The position numbers and the translations under genes are program-made. A stretch of DNA of 64,000 nucleotides from Cristatella mucedo (taxonomy: Eukaryota > Bryozoa > Phylactolaemata > Cristatellidae): the NCBI GenBank assembly GCA_009760855.2, contig WPIO01000001.1:23294001-23358000 (forward strand), read 5' to 3'. Of the stretch, positions 51,201-62,436 are shown one piece after another; position 1 is the stretch's first letter, and each line of letters begins with the position of its first letter. The notes under the pieces were generated by a model that saw only the letters and a program-made list of their open reading frames with translations, was not told the DNA's origin and did no database searches.

Positions 51201-53058
51201 GAGCGAAGAGTGTGCGGACGGCTTGCTAGAGAGCGTTCTAGTTTATTCAACCGAACGAAAAGAACATAAAAAATGAGACGACTCAGTGAAGAGTTTTCTA
51301 AATCTTAGCCGATGCCGTATCTGTACACTGTGAACATACTGCTGACTGCGGCTCGTGCATAATGCTACCGCTGAGCGCCAAGTAACTGAGGTCAATGTCG
51401 TTTGGTCGCACAGCAGAGAGCCAGCCGATGCCCAACGCCGACAGTTTATTGCCAACGCACGGAGCCGAAGAGCGAACGGCTCCCCTCGGCCCCTACTCCC
51501 GCTCGACTCCCCACTCCTCCACTCTCCAGTCCACCATCTCCCCACCAGAGGGTTACCGGCCTGTGTCCATATCACATCACAGGCGGACCACAGCTGTGCA
51601 CCGGCCGACCCAGATGGTGAATCCGCCATCTGGCCACCAGCGGGTTACTGGCCTGTGACCACGCCACATCACAGGCTCATCAGACGAGCCGGCATACAAT
51701 ACATACATACATACACACGTACATACGGACTACAGTCAATTCCAATGAGAACTGAAGGTAGAAAAAATGTAATGCCCCATCTGCGCTACTCGTGCGATTT
51801 CATATAAAATGAGGCAATTCTTGGGGCAACCGCAGGTCTTCCGCAGAGGTAAATTTTTGAGAAGTTCGCGGTCGTGGATTCGAATCGTGTGGTGAGTGAT
51901 CCTGTATTGCACCCTGCAAGCGGTGGCGATAGCCACCGAGGCTTTTTGCCGCTACGAGCAGCTCACTGCCTGTGCGGTGCACTCACTTCACTGAGTCATA
52001 GACAGTTTCGAAGCGAAAGACAACGCCACGCCATCTTGACGCTTGGAGGAAGTGCGCCATCTTGCCATGTGACGGAGGGAAGGAGGAAGGACTTCCTGAC
52101 TATAATTAGGAGAGATATAAATGAGCCTGTTTAAAAACGCCTTGACCGTCGTTTTATTGAACGAAACGGCGTTTAATCGGTGCTCCAGGCCGGGCGAACT
52201 CTTCGCTGTCGACCGCGCGGTTCAGCGGCCGAGCGGCGCCGCAAGCGGATCCGTAAATCTGGCTGGGGCGGGGCGTGGACGCTCGGCCAAAGACTGCCTG
52301 AGTCTCCCAGCGTGGGCCGAGCGGAGCGGCAATCCGGCCGCAGAATATCGTTGAGGTCCCGCCCCCACCCAGGCTGGGCTGCATACAACGCTCGCATGCG
52401 CTCGGAGTGCATGACGGGAGCTCATCGGCGGCGGGTACCTTCCGATTGGGCTCGCGAGCCCGAATCGGTCGGTGTGGCTGGGCGCGTCGGGCGGCACCTG
52501 CCGTACTCACGCATAGCGGCGCCGACATGGCTCTCGCTCCGGCCACGCCCAGACCGCTGTGATTGACGATAACTGTCTCGCCGTCTATGCTTCGCTCGAG
52601 AGACTTGAGCGGCGAGGTTTCGTATCTGCTGCACAGCGCCGCGTACAGCTCTTTGCCCTTCAGGTCGGCCAGCTTTGGCTTTTGCACTGCAACGCAAATA
52701 GAGATGCCTCGCCTGCCTGCGGGCGCTGGCGCGCTCTGCTTTGCGGCGGCGGCGGCGGCGGCCATGATCTCGGGGCGTGTCGAACTTTCCGGGCTCGCAA
52801 AGATCTCGACTGCCGCCAGCCTATGCAGACGCGCGCGGCGTTTTCCAACGTACGCCGCTTCCAATCAGCCTCCCACTCAAGGTCACTGTCTGGACTGTCA
52901 CCGGCTTCATCATCGCTCGATAAGTCGTCGGTGTAATGCTCGTCTCGGGTCGTAGCCTGACGGCTGCGGTCCGCGCCTTCAATTAGAACGCATGTCGTCG
53001 TTGGCGGCGACGCGAAGCTCGCCTGCACGAATGGAGCCAGCGCGCGCTTGAATGGCAT
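39472..53058 (-). CDS. LRRC74A: Leucine-rich repeat protein, LRRC74A-type, complete (10 exons)
   Basis: Ribonuclease-inhibitor-like LRR scaffold of unknown biochemical role. Exons (5' to 3'): 53058-52854, 52686-52511, 50491-50384, 50289-50196, 49919-49870, 49680-49513, 48340-48146, 47413-47318, 44662-44417, 39561-39472. Every junction is GT-AG with matching phase; the sum is 475 residues plus stop, near the roughly 490 I recall for vertebrate LRRC74A. Residues 44-61 are acidic and Ser-rich. LRRs run from about 110 to 365: IVNHSGLGVAGARAM, LSHNRIGSAGAAHV, KELILAHNRLSVRAG, EVLDLSWNQLRLKGAQEIAQ, KVLNLSMNGFSMDGARALG, YGNPIIGDGVAEI. The last two exons form the helical, EF-hand-like C-terminus (PLTSQQRDKLLDSVVEGSDG). 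The final codon run GAT TTT GGG TAA overlaps a possible GTAAG donor, but length favours the stop. The A versus B paralogue is not certain. Introns hold LINE/SINE copies and hairpins. Confidence 0.92.
40672..40855 (+). mobile_element. SINE-2 copy, near full length
   Basis: Plus strand: A-box TGGCTCACTAGGTAAGG, B-box GGGTTCGAATC, body GATAGCCTTCAAGGCTCTTC and 3' portion AAAAAGAGGCTGCTAAATCA. It lies in the last LRRC74A intron, antisense to the gene. Confidence 0.85.
41060..41690 (-). mobile_element. LINE-B, old copy
   Basis: Minus strand: MSPLLMELRWLMV and LTLAHKARLDLPTSYLAQLL blocks, a VGDGGFCHAGP-like region in broken frames, and 3' end AAAGCCGCTCAGGCTTTGAT. More diverged than the copies at 11555 and 30228. 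Confidence 0.7.
42222..42249. repeat. (TA)n microsatellite
   Basis: TA dinucleotide run at the 3' (tail) end of the adjacent SINE-1 copy. Confidence 0.9.
42253..42415 (-). mobile_element. SINE-1 copy
   Basis: Minus strand: CTCGCTATTTGACCCAGTAG head with GTTAAGGTACTC, a decayed B box GGGCTCAAAACC, and tail TGAATATAGATCAAGTTCTC. A short insertion lies in the head. The TA run follows the tail. Confidence 0.65.
43112..43235 (-). mobile_element. SINE-2 copy, old
   Basis: Minus strand keeps the B-box-like GAGTTCGAGTACTG and the body ending GATACCTGCTAAGGCTCTTT. Several deletions. In an LRRC74A intron. Confidence 0.55.
44035..44240 (+). mobile_element. LINE-A 3' UTR and tail, well preserved
   Basis: Plus strand: CATGTCACCCCTAACCATGT, then AATGTAAAGCGCCTAGATAG, GAGATTAAGTTCTCTGAGGG and (ATT)n at 44207-44232. 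It gives the clearest view of the LINE-A terminus. In LRRC74A intron 9, about 180 bases from exon 9. Confidence 0.8.
44750..44870 (-). mobile_element. LINE-A tail fragment
   Basis: The minus strand carries TGCATAGAAATTAAGTCCTT and the ACTAACCCTTAGCACTAATC-like 3' UTR part. Decayed. Confidence 0.5.
46390..46850 (-). mobile_element. LINE-A 3' fragment with coding end
   Basis: The minus-strand frame 46867-46625 encodes LKSFGDHAFSLYAPKAWNSL and LTTLKRNLKTHLFRAAFSGS, followed by the 3' UTR and a tail ending in ATT/GTT-rich DNA. In LRRC74A intron 8. Confidence 0.85.
47709..47756. repeat. Perfect 15-bp inverted repeat in LRRC74A intron 7
   Basis: Arms CAGTGGATCCGCTGT (47709-47723) and ACAGCGGATCCACTG (47742-47756) pair fully across an 18-base loop. 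Confidence 0.85.
48480..48560 (+). mobile_element. LINE-A tail remnant
   Basis: Plus strand GAAGTGCCTAGTAAAAGATT then GAGTTCTCTGACGGTCCTAT and ATT-rich DNA; about 140 bases 5' of LRRC74A exon 7, in intron 6. Confidence 0.6.
49748..49832 (+). repeat. Purine-rich GA/GACA tract
   Basis: Imperfect GAGA/GACAGA repeat in the intron between LRRC74A exons 5 and 6. On the gene (minus) strand it is a long pyrimidine tract about 70-150 bases upstream of the exon 6 acceptor. Confidence 0.8.
49965..50023. repeat. Perfect 24-25 bp hairpin in LRRC74A intron 4
   Basis: Left arm 49966-49989 starts CACTACGCTCCAGAG; right arm 49999-50022 ends CTCTGGAGCGTAGTG. The arms are exact reverse complements with a 9-base loop, and one more flanking A-T pair extends the stem to 25. 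Confidence 0.9.
50500..51240. other. LRRC74A intron 2, distal part, nothing recognised
   Basis: No repeat family or exon-like sequence was recognised. GC content rises from about 51160. Confidence 0.5.
51534..51690 (+). repeat. Two direct copies of about 50 bp, offset 92 bp
   Basis: The first copy starts CCATCTCCCCACCAGAGGG (51534) and the second CCATCTGGCCACCAGCGGG (51626); both continue GGTTAC(C/T)GGCCTGTG and CACATCACAGGC. In LRRC74A intron 2. Confidence 0.7.
51868..51975 (+). mobile_element. SINE-2 body fragment
   Basis: Plus strand: B-box GGATTCGAATCGTG, then CCTGCAAGCGGTGGCGATAG and CACCGAGGCTTTTTGCCGCT. The A-box end is decayed. Confidence 0.65.
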
Positions 53059-53159
53059 AATTACTCGGTTGCCTGTACAGCGCGCTCGCTTGAAAGCACG
53101 CTAATACAGAGCTGACAATAAGAAGAGTAGCCCAGAGCTTTTGCACCAGCTGTAAGCGC

Positions 53160-53465
53160 TTGATTGCTCAGGCCGGTAGGTCCTCAAGCAGTGAGTTACA
53201 GAAGTCAAGGCGGGATGTCACAAATGCACGGATCAACTTAGATGTGGTATCCCTGTCTAAACAAGCCCAATTTTCAGCAATATTATGTAGTTGATAGTAG
53301 GCAGACTTGACTGTGGAGCTGATGTGGTCGTCTAATGAGAGGTCACTTTGGAACATGACACCTTGATTTCGAGCTGATTCAAAAGGAGATATTCTGACAG
53401 AGCTGATTTTGAGCGTTAGTTTGCCTTTCCATTTCTGTATCACACTGGGTTTACCCTTAACTAAT
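53160..53465 (-). mobile_element. LINE-A internal fragment upstream of LRRC74A
   Basis: The minus-strand frame encodes FQSDLSLDDHISSTVKSAYY and FVTSRLDFCNSLLEDLPA, matching the fragment at 35415-35940. It lies about 100 bases upstream of the LRRC74A start codon, so it sits in or next to the promoter. Confidence 0.8.
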
Positions 53466-53469
53466 TAGT

Positions 53470-56400
53470 TGGTTTTATAATAATTAAATTTAAGAAAATG
53501 TGCTGCCACCCTTGTGTGGATAGTCATCATCACATGGGCAAGAAAGTTGAGAGGGTGTTCCTTAAATCCCCGTAAGAAGATTTTGACGTCGGATTCCTGC
53601 TACCTTTGGGTGCTGCTGCCTTTTCGCAACACACGAAGCTGCACCGTAGCACACGGGAAAGCGTTGGCGCAAATGATGGCCCATGTCACAGGATATCTCT
53701 CGCGCAAATGATGTATGCGCAGGGTGTGGGGCAAAAGGTCTCAGCTTGGCGCGCTTGCAAGCATCCTTGATGTTCGCAACAGGCTCAGTGCTATGGTATG
53801 AGATGCTTAGGCTGTACGTTCTGCCGCTCCGCACACCGCTCACTGGGAGACCACCACCAATACGTGCACGATCGCCGTGAGGTAAATGATCCGCTGCAAA
53901 AGCTGGGTCCACAATCGTGTGCGATTAGAAGGCGCAATCGCGGCTAAAATGCCGAGTTTAAACGTTTGGGATTTCGGGACTCGGCCTCTGCTGCAATGCA
54001 TTTTAATTTCTCGCCCGCGTCGCCGCTCGCATTCGAGCGGTCGCGCATCCCATGGATGCCAGACTAGGTGGACGAGCGGGTCAGTTGCATGCCGGGTCGG
54101 TGACCGGGAGACGTCCCGTCCCGTTCACGACACGTCAAGGTTTTTTTGGACTCTGAACCTCTGAAGCGAGCGACACTCGCGGCGTCTGCATCGTCGTGCG
54201 AACGCTAAGCGTCAAGCTCCTACCCCGTTTGACTTGACCTTGACTCTGACCTTGACTGGGCGGAGCTGCACGGAAACGATCTGGCGCGAACACGAACCGT
54301 AAGTGGCTGAGCAGAAGGCTCGCCAGACCTTCGCGCGCAGCTTCTGCTCAGCTTCGGCCGCGACTCGCGCTCGACGCAGCTTCTTCAAGGAAACGAGCAG
54401 AAATTCCGCTCGAGATATGGTAGCGCTTCGCGAGAGCGGCAGAACGACGCTTGTCACCCTTCAACTTCGCGGAAGTGGCTGCTGGTGCAAGAGAAAGAGA
54501 CAACCGGAGTATTCAATCGTTCAATGACGGAATTCCTGGTGACTACCTTCATTTGACGCCCATAGAACAGCGGCGGCGTCCATGGGTCCCGCATGCCGCC
54601 GAGCGATTTAACGTTAATCCTCAGCGTGGCATTGGTCGCACGAAGCACGTGGGAAGGCCGAGGGGCCTCGGCCGCGTCGCTGCGTATCGAAACCAGCTCG
54701 GCTGGCCTCATGCGGGTCGTGTCGGCCGCAATGGCGCCTGACGGCCATTTGCTCTACATTTAACAGCACGCCTGCCTCTGCTACCACGTCTGCGATCCTG
54801 TCTCACCACCACAAGATTGAGCTCCGCTCGACTCGCTTTGGAGAGCGCGGATACCAGCATGACGGCTGCGCCAGCCCTTTTCGCGAAATCGATTGCCGCG
54901 CCAGCGGCGGCGACCGGGCGCCTTCCGGTTGGCTGCTGCGATGCGGGTGCCATCACGCCGGCCGGTCTCGTTGCGCTCGACTCCGATATCTATCTCCGAC
55001 TACCGTCGATCGCTGCCGCCGGAGTCTTCGGCAATCTACGCAGATGCACTCTCTCAGGACAGCATTTGCGGCGCTTTCGCTCAGGCTACTGATCTAAAGC
55101 CAGGATCTCAAACACACACGCGAACGCCGCCCGGCAGCGAGGAGATGGCGCGCCCGGCTTGAGCTAGCCTTCTCGTGCGTGCATGCGTGCGTGCGTACGT
55201 GCGTACACGCGGATAAAGCTTACCTGCTATCCGGGCGCTGCTGCGCAGCGTCGCCGCCGGAGTGGCGGCTGCTGCTGCTGCGGCCATTCGACCTGCGGGC
55301 GTGGCCACAGACTTGGTGATCGTAAAGGCTGCTCCCCAAGGCAAGACGGCGTAACGGCGTCGCTGCTCCCGTGCGAAGCGGTCGAGTTACCGCGCTGCAC
55401 GCGGGCTAGCGACGACGTCGAAGCGACGGGCGAGCGGCGGCGCTTGGTTTCATCGTCTCGGCACTCACGCTGCGAAGGGGCAATAAAGTGTCCAAGAATC
55501 GCGCGCGAGCGCGCGAGCGCGGGGCTAGCTTTTCATCGGCTTCGCGGTGAAAAGAATCAATTGAACGCCGGAAAATAGAGGCCGCGAAGGAATCGTCGCG
55601 TGCTTGTTTGAATGTCGGTCGCCGCTTCGCCGGCGAAGCACAAATGCGCACAATGGTGAACCCGTCGGAGAAAACAAGCAGCAGTTGTTACCGCCGCACG
55701 TTCGCAACACTGCGAAAAGCTGCCGATCCGCGGCGGCGCTGCGCCGCCGCGGATCGGCGGCCCCCCGATAGCCGCCGGGACAGCGCAGCGCCACGGCGCC
55801 GATCCGTTTCGCGCCGACGATTCGGCGTACTTGCTGCCGTCGGTCGCCCGGAGCGCTAAAACGGCGGCGTTGGTCAACGAGCGGCGCCAGCAATGCGCCG
55901 AGGACTGTGCGCGCGGAGCGAGCGCGTGAAGCAGAGCGTGAAGCAGCACACTGTTTCCCGCCGGCCAGACGCAAAGTAGTGCGACGAAGATTGCGCTTAG
56001 CTTGCCGGTGAATCCTCGAAAGTAGATCTGAACGCGCTCGCTCTGGCGGCCACGTGCGATGTCTGGCACTCTGGCAATGGCCGGTTGCCCGAGGCGACGC
56101 GTTGTCGCTTGCCACGCCCGTACCATGCGGCGCGGAAGATTAGTTGCTTCGCATTCGCGCTTCGCCAGCTGACGGCTCTGACGATTGACGGTCGGGTCGA
56201 GTTTGATTAAGCGATTCCGACTGCAGATATAATCGCCCTTCTGTCGGCCGGTGCAATCCAGCCTCGGCGACGAGCTGCTGCTGCGCTAGAGACCCGTCTT
56301 GAACTCGTCGGCGACCCTCGAATCGGCTTCGTCGACGTGAGACCGCGGAGGAGGCCACAGCGGCGGCGGCGGCGACGAGTTGCTATACCCAGACCCTCTA

Positions 56401-56940
56401 GGAGATTAAAGCTTGACGGAAGACACTCCGTCGCAGTACAAAGCGAGAGACGCGTCAGGTGCGCGCTTCTATTTAATTTCGTTTCCTTTCACAGGCCGCA
56501 GGCGATAGCGACACGGGGGCGCGGTTCCGCCCGGTTGTAAAGGTGGGGCGGGGCGGTGAGGTAGCGCGCGACGCGAGCGCCGACTCTCGACGACCGCGCG
56601 GCTGCGGCAGACTTCCGCAGGAAGTAACTAGCAGCAACGGCTGGGCGGCGCTGACGAGAGAGCACGTTCGCTCGTTCGTGTGCGGTCGCAGTTGTGCGGA
56701 AGAGCGAGATCGGGCTTCTTCCGCCCCGCTCGCGAAGTGTGAGCAGACGACACTCTCCTTTGCTCTTCCTCTCCTTTTCGTGCAGCAGTGAGCGCCGCGC
56801 GAGCCGGCTTTCACGTCGTTCCGCCACTTCCACTGCAGGAACGAGGCAGAAGCTTGGTGATGCGTAGTGTTACATCACCGCCGACGCGACGCTCGAGGTG
56901 CCCGAGCAGCTCCGCGACGGCAGCTGCGCCTGCACGCGGC
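53470..56940. other. GC-rich region with many overlapping open frames, no gene assigned
   Basis: High GC makes long frames on every strand. The most gene-like pieces are on the minus strand: GAAIDFAKRAGAAVMLVSAL (about 54900-54840) before a possible GTGAGA donor, KSVATPAGRMAAAAAAATPA (about 55310-55250) before GTAAGC, and GGMRDPWTPPLFYGRQMK (about 54600-54545) before GTAGTC. They could be exons of one minus-strand gene, or promoter and CpG-island DNA. I recognise no family. Confidence 0.3.
55722..55758. repeat. 37-bp perfect GC palindrome
   Basis: GCCGATCCGCGGCGGCGC, one central T, then GCGCCGCCGCGGATCGGC: 18-bp arms, exact reverse complements. Confidence 0.9.
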
Positions 56941-56948
56941 GAGGCTAT

Positions 56949-57475
<527 letters not shown>

Positions 57476-57729
57476 CTGGTGATGCAACTTACTATTTGAT
57501 TAATTTCCTTCAGACAGAGTCTCTAATGATATTCTTTGGATGCACAAGTTGAAACTGCTATGCCCGTTCATTAAATGCTGCTTTGTCCTTTGAATTTGAA
57601 ACCATTGATAAAACAATTCTTCTGAAATGGCTGCCGAATATCAAATGAGTGACGAATCTGCACCGACTTGTGTGGCAGATTCCAGCCAGTGCCTCTCGAT
57701 AGCCATCTCTCTCATTGTGGCTCTCGGCA

Positions 57730-58062
<333 letters not shown>

Positions 58063-58231
58063 CGCAGCTGGAGAAGCCAATTATTTAGATCCTCAACGTT
58101 GGCTCCCACTTCCACGTTGGCCGCCACTCTGTTTCAAGCTTGCATGAGTAGTGGCTGGGAATTCCGGTCTTTAATTGAGTAGTGGTAATATTGTGATGGG
58201 ATTTAGAAATAATATAAATTAGGGTATTAGT

Positions 58232-58412
58232 AATGCTGGTGAGCCGTGATGGCACACTAGGTAAGGCGGTTGCTTTCACGACCTCGGTCCCGAGGTCGTT
58301 GGTTCGATTCCTGCGGTGGGCGACTCTTTATCGCCACTGCAAGCGGTGGTGATAGCCGTAAAGGCTCTACTGTCGCTATACAAACCGAGGCTGTTTATTC
58401 AGATAGGATTTT
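58232..58412 (+). mobile_element. SINE-2, best-preserved copy
   Basis: Plus strand: A-box TGGCACACTAGGTAAGG, B-box TGGTTCGATTCC, then GCGGTGGGCGACTCTTTATC, GGTGATAGCCGTAAAGGCTC and CCGAGGCTGTTTATTC. Use this copy as the reference for the family. Confidence 0.85.
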
Positions 58413-58849
58413 TTTTGATTTGCTAATAGGTAATCTCAAAGTGCTTTCACTATCTGCTTAGCCGCAGCTATCAAAAATCTCCATAAAGTTTTGAAAACTC
58501 AGCATTCTTTCGAAGATGGTCAGTTTGTGACATTTTATTAAACGCCAGCTCCTACTGTCAGTAGTCACAGTTGCTACATTTAAAATAGATAAATTGACTG
58601 AACAGCAAGGTAGTTTACTTTAAGAACCATGCAACAGGACCCAATTATCATGCTAAGGCAGGCACGAAAATGTACCCAAAAGACTCTAGACCCCGGATAG
58701 TAATCTCAATCCATCAGTAATAATGGTCGGATATCTGCACATGAAAAAAGATAGGTCCACTGCGGTACTCTGCAAAACCATGTTACTGTTACCATGTTAC
58801 TGTTATTAAGGACTTGCACAGTCTTAGGATGCATTACGATATAAAAGAG

Positions 58850-59165
58850 CCATTTACACGGGTAGGACAGATGCGATGGAGAACAGGCAGTTTTATCCGT
58901 TTCATTATGATTGTTGTCAAATCATGAGATGATGTGACGTTACTCCTGCCCTTAGTTACTATTCTCCAAGCTTTCTGAGCACAGCAACTGAAAGCACGGT
59001 CTCTGAGCGATTTTGTGTAAGTGAAGGGCTCAAGCTAGCGTACCGAGTCAGAATAGGGTAGGTAAAACGAGAGGTTGAAGCAAAACTGATTCAGATATGC
59101 AGGCCCGGAGCAAGGGAATGGAGACCCCTGAAGGTTGATGACAGGATCTGGAAGTCGATGCGATG
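58850..59165 (-). mobile_element. LINE-A-like fragment, old
   Basis: The minus strand has SLRDRAFSCCAQKAWRIVT- and SSHDLTTIIMK-like residues, the equivalent of FGDHAF..PKAWNSL and LTTLK in better copies, in broken frames. Confidence 0.5.
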
Positions 59166-59914
59166 CTTGGTATGATCCAGAGCCAATCGATTAGCCGCGA
59201 AATAATGTACAGCCGCAACGTATATGGCAGATTTCGTAGGCGACTAACTTACTCTTGTGCTGCATTGGCTACTGACTTTAATTCTCACAGCAGCAGTTCC
59301 GACTCTACTCTTCATCTGTGCACTGCGCCTGTTCGTCTAAGGAATTATGCTGCCTCTTGGCATTAGTTTTATGGTTGGCATCTCTGAGCACTGTAACAGC
59401 TTATCTCACAAATTCCGATTCTAACTCATAATCTTTCAACTAACTACATGATCTCTCTTTTGGCTCTGGAGCTACTACAAAACTGAATGCCCTGGCAATG
59501 AATAGAGCACTACTGCTCTAGCAAAGCCGATACAACTCAGAGAGCCGCCAATTATGCAGGGCCCGATTATAGAACAATAAAATATAAATAAGTATTTTTT
59601 AAATATTTTTAAAGCTAAATATTTTTATTTCCTTTTTGTGTGGCCTCAAACTGTTTTTCTTAAGTTCTTTTTACGAAGACATAAAGTAGCTGTTTTTCCA
59701 CAGAAAAGCCATTTTGAAATAATCCGGTTTTGCTATTAGGCTCCGTCCGAATAGACTTTCGTGGCATACGTTATACCGCTACTCGAATTAGCCAGGTTTA
59801 TGCCGGCAATAAACTGCTCAGTAGTATCCATAGAATTGTAACAGTACAATGCGCCTTAATCTTTTAGTCATGCATCCACGCATTCCTTGATCCATCACCC
59901 CAGTACTACACTGG

Positions 59915-60165
59915 CATGAGCTCTCCATCTCGATCGAGGAGGTGGATCAGCTATCTCCAGGAGAAAGCATTAAGTCAGACAGCGAGGAAGCAATTGCAGA
60001 TTCAGATTCAAATTTCACCTATGGAGCTGATGAGAGAATGCCATACTTACTCAACCAGAAAAATTCCAATGACCTTGTCAAGAGGACTTGTTCTTCCCAT
60101 GTCCAACGCTGAGCATCTAAGCCCAATGAAAAGAAACTTGTTGAATGAGAGTAATAAAGCAACTA

Positions 60166-60202
<37 letters not shown>

Positions 60203-61240
60203 AGAGAGAGAGGGATGGAGAGAGAGAGTTGCCAACTTTTGTCACACTTCTTTAGTTGGTAATATGGACGGCGCCTCTGCTACTATTTGCCCGATCTATT
60301 CGAGAGACCACAATAACGACCTGTAACCTGAGTTAATGGCGCCTATTCATAGACAGCACACCCAGGGGTCTCAATGCCGTGCTGCTTCATAAAATGGGCA
60401 CAATTACCGGCCTCGCCTCATGGCTTACTCTACACATCTCCAAGAGGACTTCAGCAGTATCAAGATGTTACACGCTGCCTAGACGTATCGCTACTCTGGC
60501 TGGCAAGTCATTACAGACTTCATAGTTAGGGTATTTCTGATGGGCCTCCGTAGCGGATTCACAAAGTCGCCCTATTTGGTTTGCCTATGAGTCATCTGCG
60601 ACGCTTGTTGCATATCCCAAAAGGATGACTCGTCCCAACGGACCAAGTTAGCTGTAGTGAAGAGCAATATCAATAGGAAGCCACCGTTAGACTCGGGGAG
60701 AATGCTGGCGCCATCACATATCCATTAAGTTAGGCCGCATCAAGCAATTTGTCATGGCTCCAGACAATGAGTCAGTGGTTTTCAGTACCACTTATGTGTC
60801 AGAGGCAAACGTCGAACTGGCATCTTCGTCGGAACTTTCGTAAAAAACACCACAAGAGTGTGATTGATTGGCCAACAAACTGAACAGGATGGAGAAAGTG
60901 GCTTGGAAAAGTTTCGCTGCTGCGGCACGCGGCTTTCTGGGTAATCGCAAGGCTAACGAATACGAGCAGCTGTTTTAGGCTCTCATACAGGACTGTGCTG
61001 AAATGGGCTGTGAAATGTCCCTCAAATTCCATATTTTTGATCCTCATCTTGACAAACTCGACGAGAAAATAGGAGCTTACTCAAAGGAACAAGGCGAGCG
61101 CTTTCGCCAGGCTATACCGGACTTTGGACGTCGTTACCAAAGGTTGTATATCAAAAATGTGATGCGAGACCATGTTTGGAAGGCGTTTTCGAGAACGCGG
61201 CTTGCATTATAGGCCGCACATATGGAATAGCTACTCATTT
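59915..61240 (+). pseudogene. Family X pseudogene, longest copy
   Basis: Plus-strand blocks, in order but in changing frames: SISIEEVDQLSPGESIKSDS (about 59925) and MPYLLNQKNSNDLVKRTCSS (about 60039); WRLFIDSTPRGLNAVLLHKM (about 60339); an IKQFVMAPDNESVVFSTTYV-like stretch (about 60745); WKSFAAAARGFLGNRKANEY (about 60910); MGCEMSLKFHIFDPHLDKLD (61003) and GAYSKEQGERFRQAIPDFGR, then RRYQRLYIKNVMRDHVW. The last 69 codons are open. A GA microsatellite (60168-60230) and stops interrupt it. Block order equals the copy at 4830-6035. Family knowledge: a multicopy, unnamed protein in many invertebrate genomes, likely carried by a mobile element. Confidence 0.75.
60168..60230 (+). repeat. (GA)n microsatellite inside family X
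   Basis: GAGA repeat with a GGGGGG interruption; it separates the N-terminal and middle blocks of the pseudogene. Confidence 0.9.
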
Positions 61241-62436
61241 ATGAACTCTTTTGGGCAGTAATTTTTGAATGATTTCAGATTCAATGCATGTTGATTTTGA
61301 TTCTTTCTCTGTTATTTGTAACTAAGTGCGAACGATAGGACACGAATTCGTGTAAGTTTTCCTGTAGAAATTGGGTCGATTTCAAGTGAGCCGCTGTCCT
61401 GCTCACCACAACAACGTTTGTAGCGAATGACGGCCATTTTCTATACTTCTGCGGGTCAAATAATTAGGAGAAAGCGCGTCCTACTCGGGGATAGAAATGA
61501 TGCTACACAGCGAGCGACCGATGCCTGGCGAAGAGTAGACCTGCCGCGACCTACGACCCCTCAGCTTGGCTCATCATGCTTTGGGCGCGAACGCGCGGGC
61601 GCACGCTTGTCCTAGCCTCTGCCGCCGGTTGCGAACGGAGAAGTTCGCGTCTGCTTTTGGCCATGCGATTGCCGCCGACCACCTCGTCTAGCTCGAACCG
61701 AGGCTCGCTTTTAGTTGTGCGCGCACGTCGATGCAGCGGCTCGTCGCGTCGGTCCAACGAAGGCAGCCACACAGCGGCGGATGTTTGTTGGCTCGTTGTA
61801 TTTGGCAGCCTCCTGGCGACGCGCCAGCTGGTGGGGCAGCTGTCCTCTCTCAGGACTGGCCCGGCAGTGAGCTGGCTGCTGCGGACGCCGTATCGCCCGC
61901 GCGCGCCTCGGAAGAGGGTCTCGTGCAGCCCGGACAGACGCCGGCACCGCCCGCTCCGAATCGTTCTTCTGCAGCCAGCGGACGCGGCAGCGTCTCGTGA
62001 CGCCGCCGCGTTCGCTCGCGCGAATTCCGGCGCGATGTCGCGCGGGCGACGCTTCCAGGCAGCCGGTCGAATCCTACGGGGTACAGCGGCTGCGGTGGCG
62101 GCGAGAGACGCAGCAGCCGCCGCCGCCAGCTATGCGCTCGCGGCGTGCTTCCGAGCCGACGCGCGACGGCTGCGTCTGTAAGCTGGTGCGATCCACAGGT
62201 CAGGTGCATAGCGAGAGGTTCGAGCCGATATATGCGTTCGATCGCATATGGGTGCGGGGCGGGGGCGTATCGGCCGCTGCCGTCGCCTCCCGCTGCGCTC
62301 CACCCGCCCCGCCGGCCGGCCGATGTTGGGCGATTCCGAGTTACGCTCGGGTGCCCGAAAAACTGCAAGCAGACTGTACAGATCGTCGATAGCTGCGCGT
62401 GCGGGAAGTCACAAGGGGAGACGGCGACAACGTCGA
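61241..62436. other. Region downstream of the SCP gene, no gene assigned
   Basis: From about 61430 the DNA is GC-rich and gives long overlapping frames on both strands without family motifs. On the minus strand this is the 3' flank or 3' UTR of the calcium-binding protein gene; no AATAAA was seen close to its stop. Confidence 0.4.

Noticed and set aside
52154-52864. 236-codon minus-strand open frame as a single LRRC74A exon
   Set aside because: Only 52686-52511 matches the family, with an acceptor and a GTGAGT donor at its ends; flanking parts are intron.
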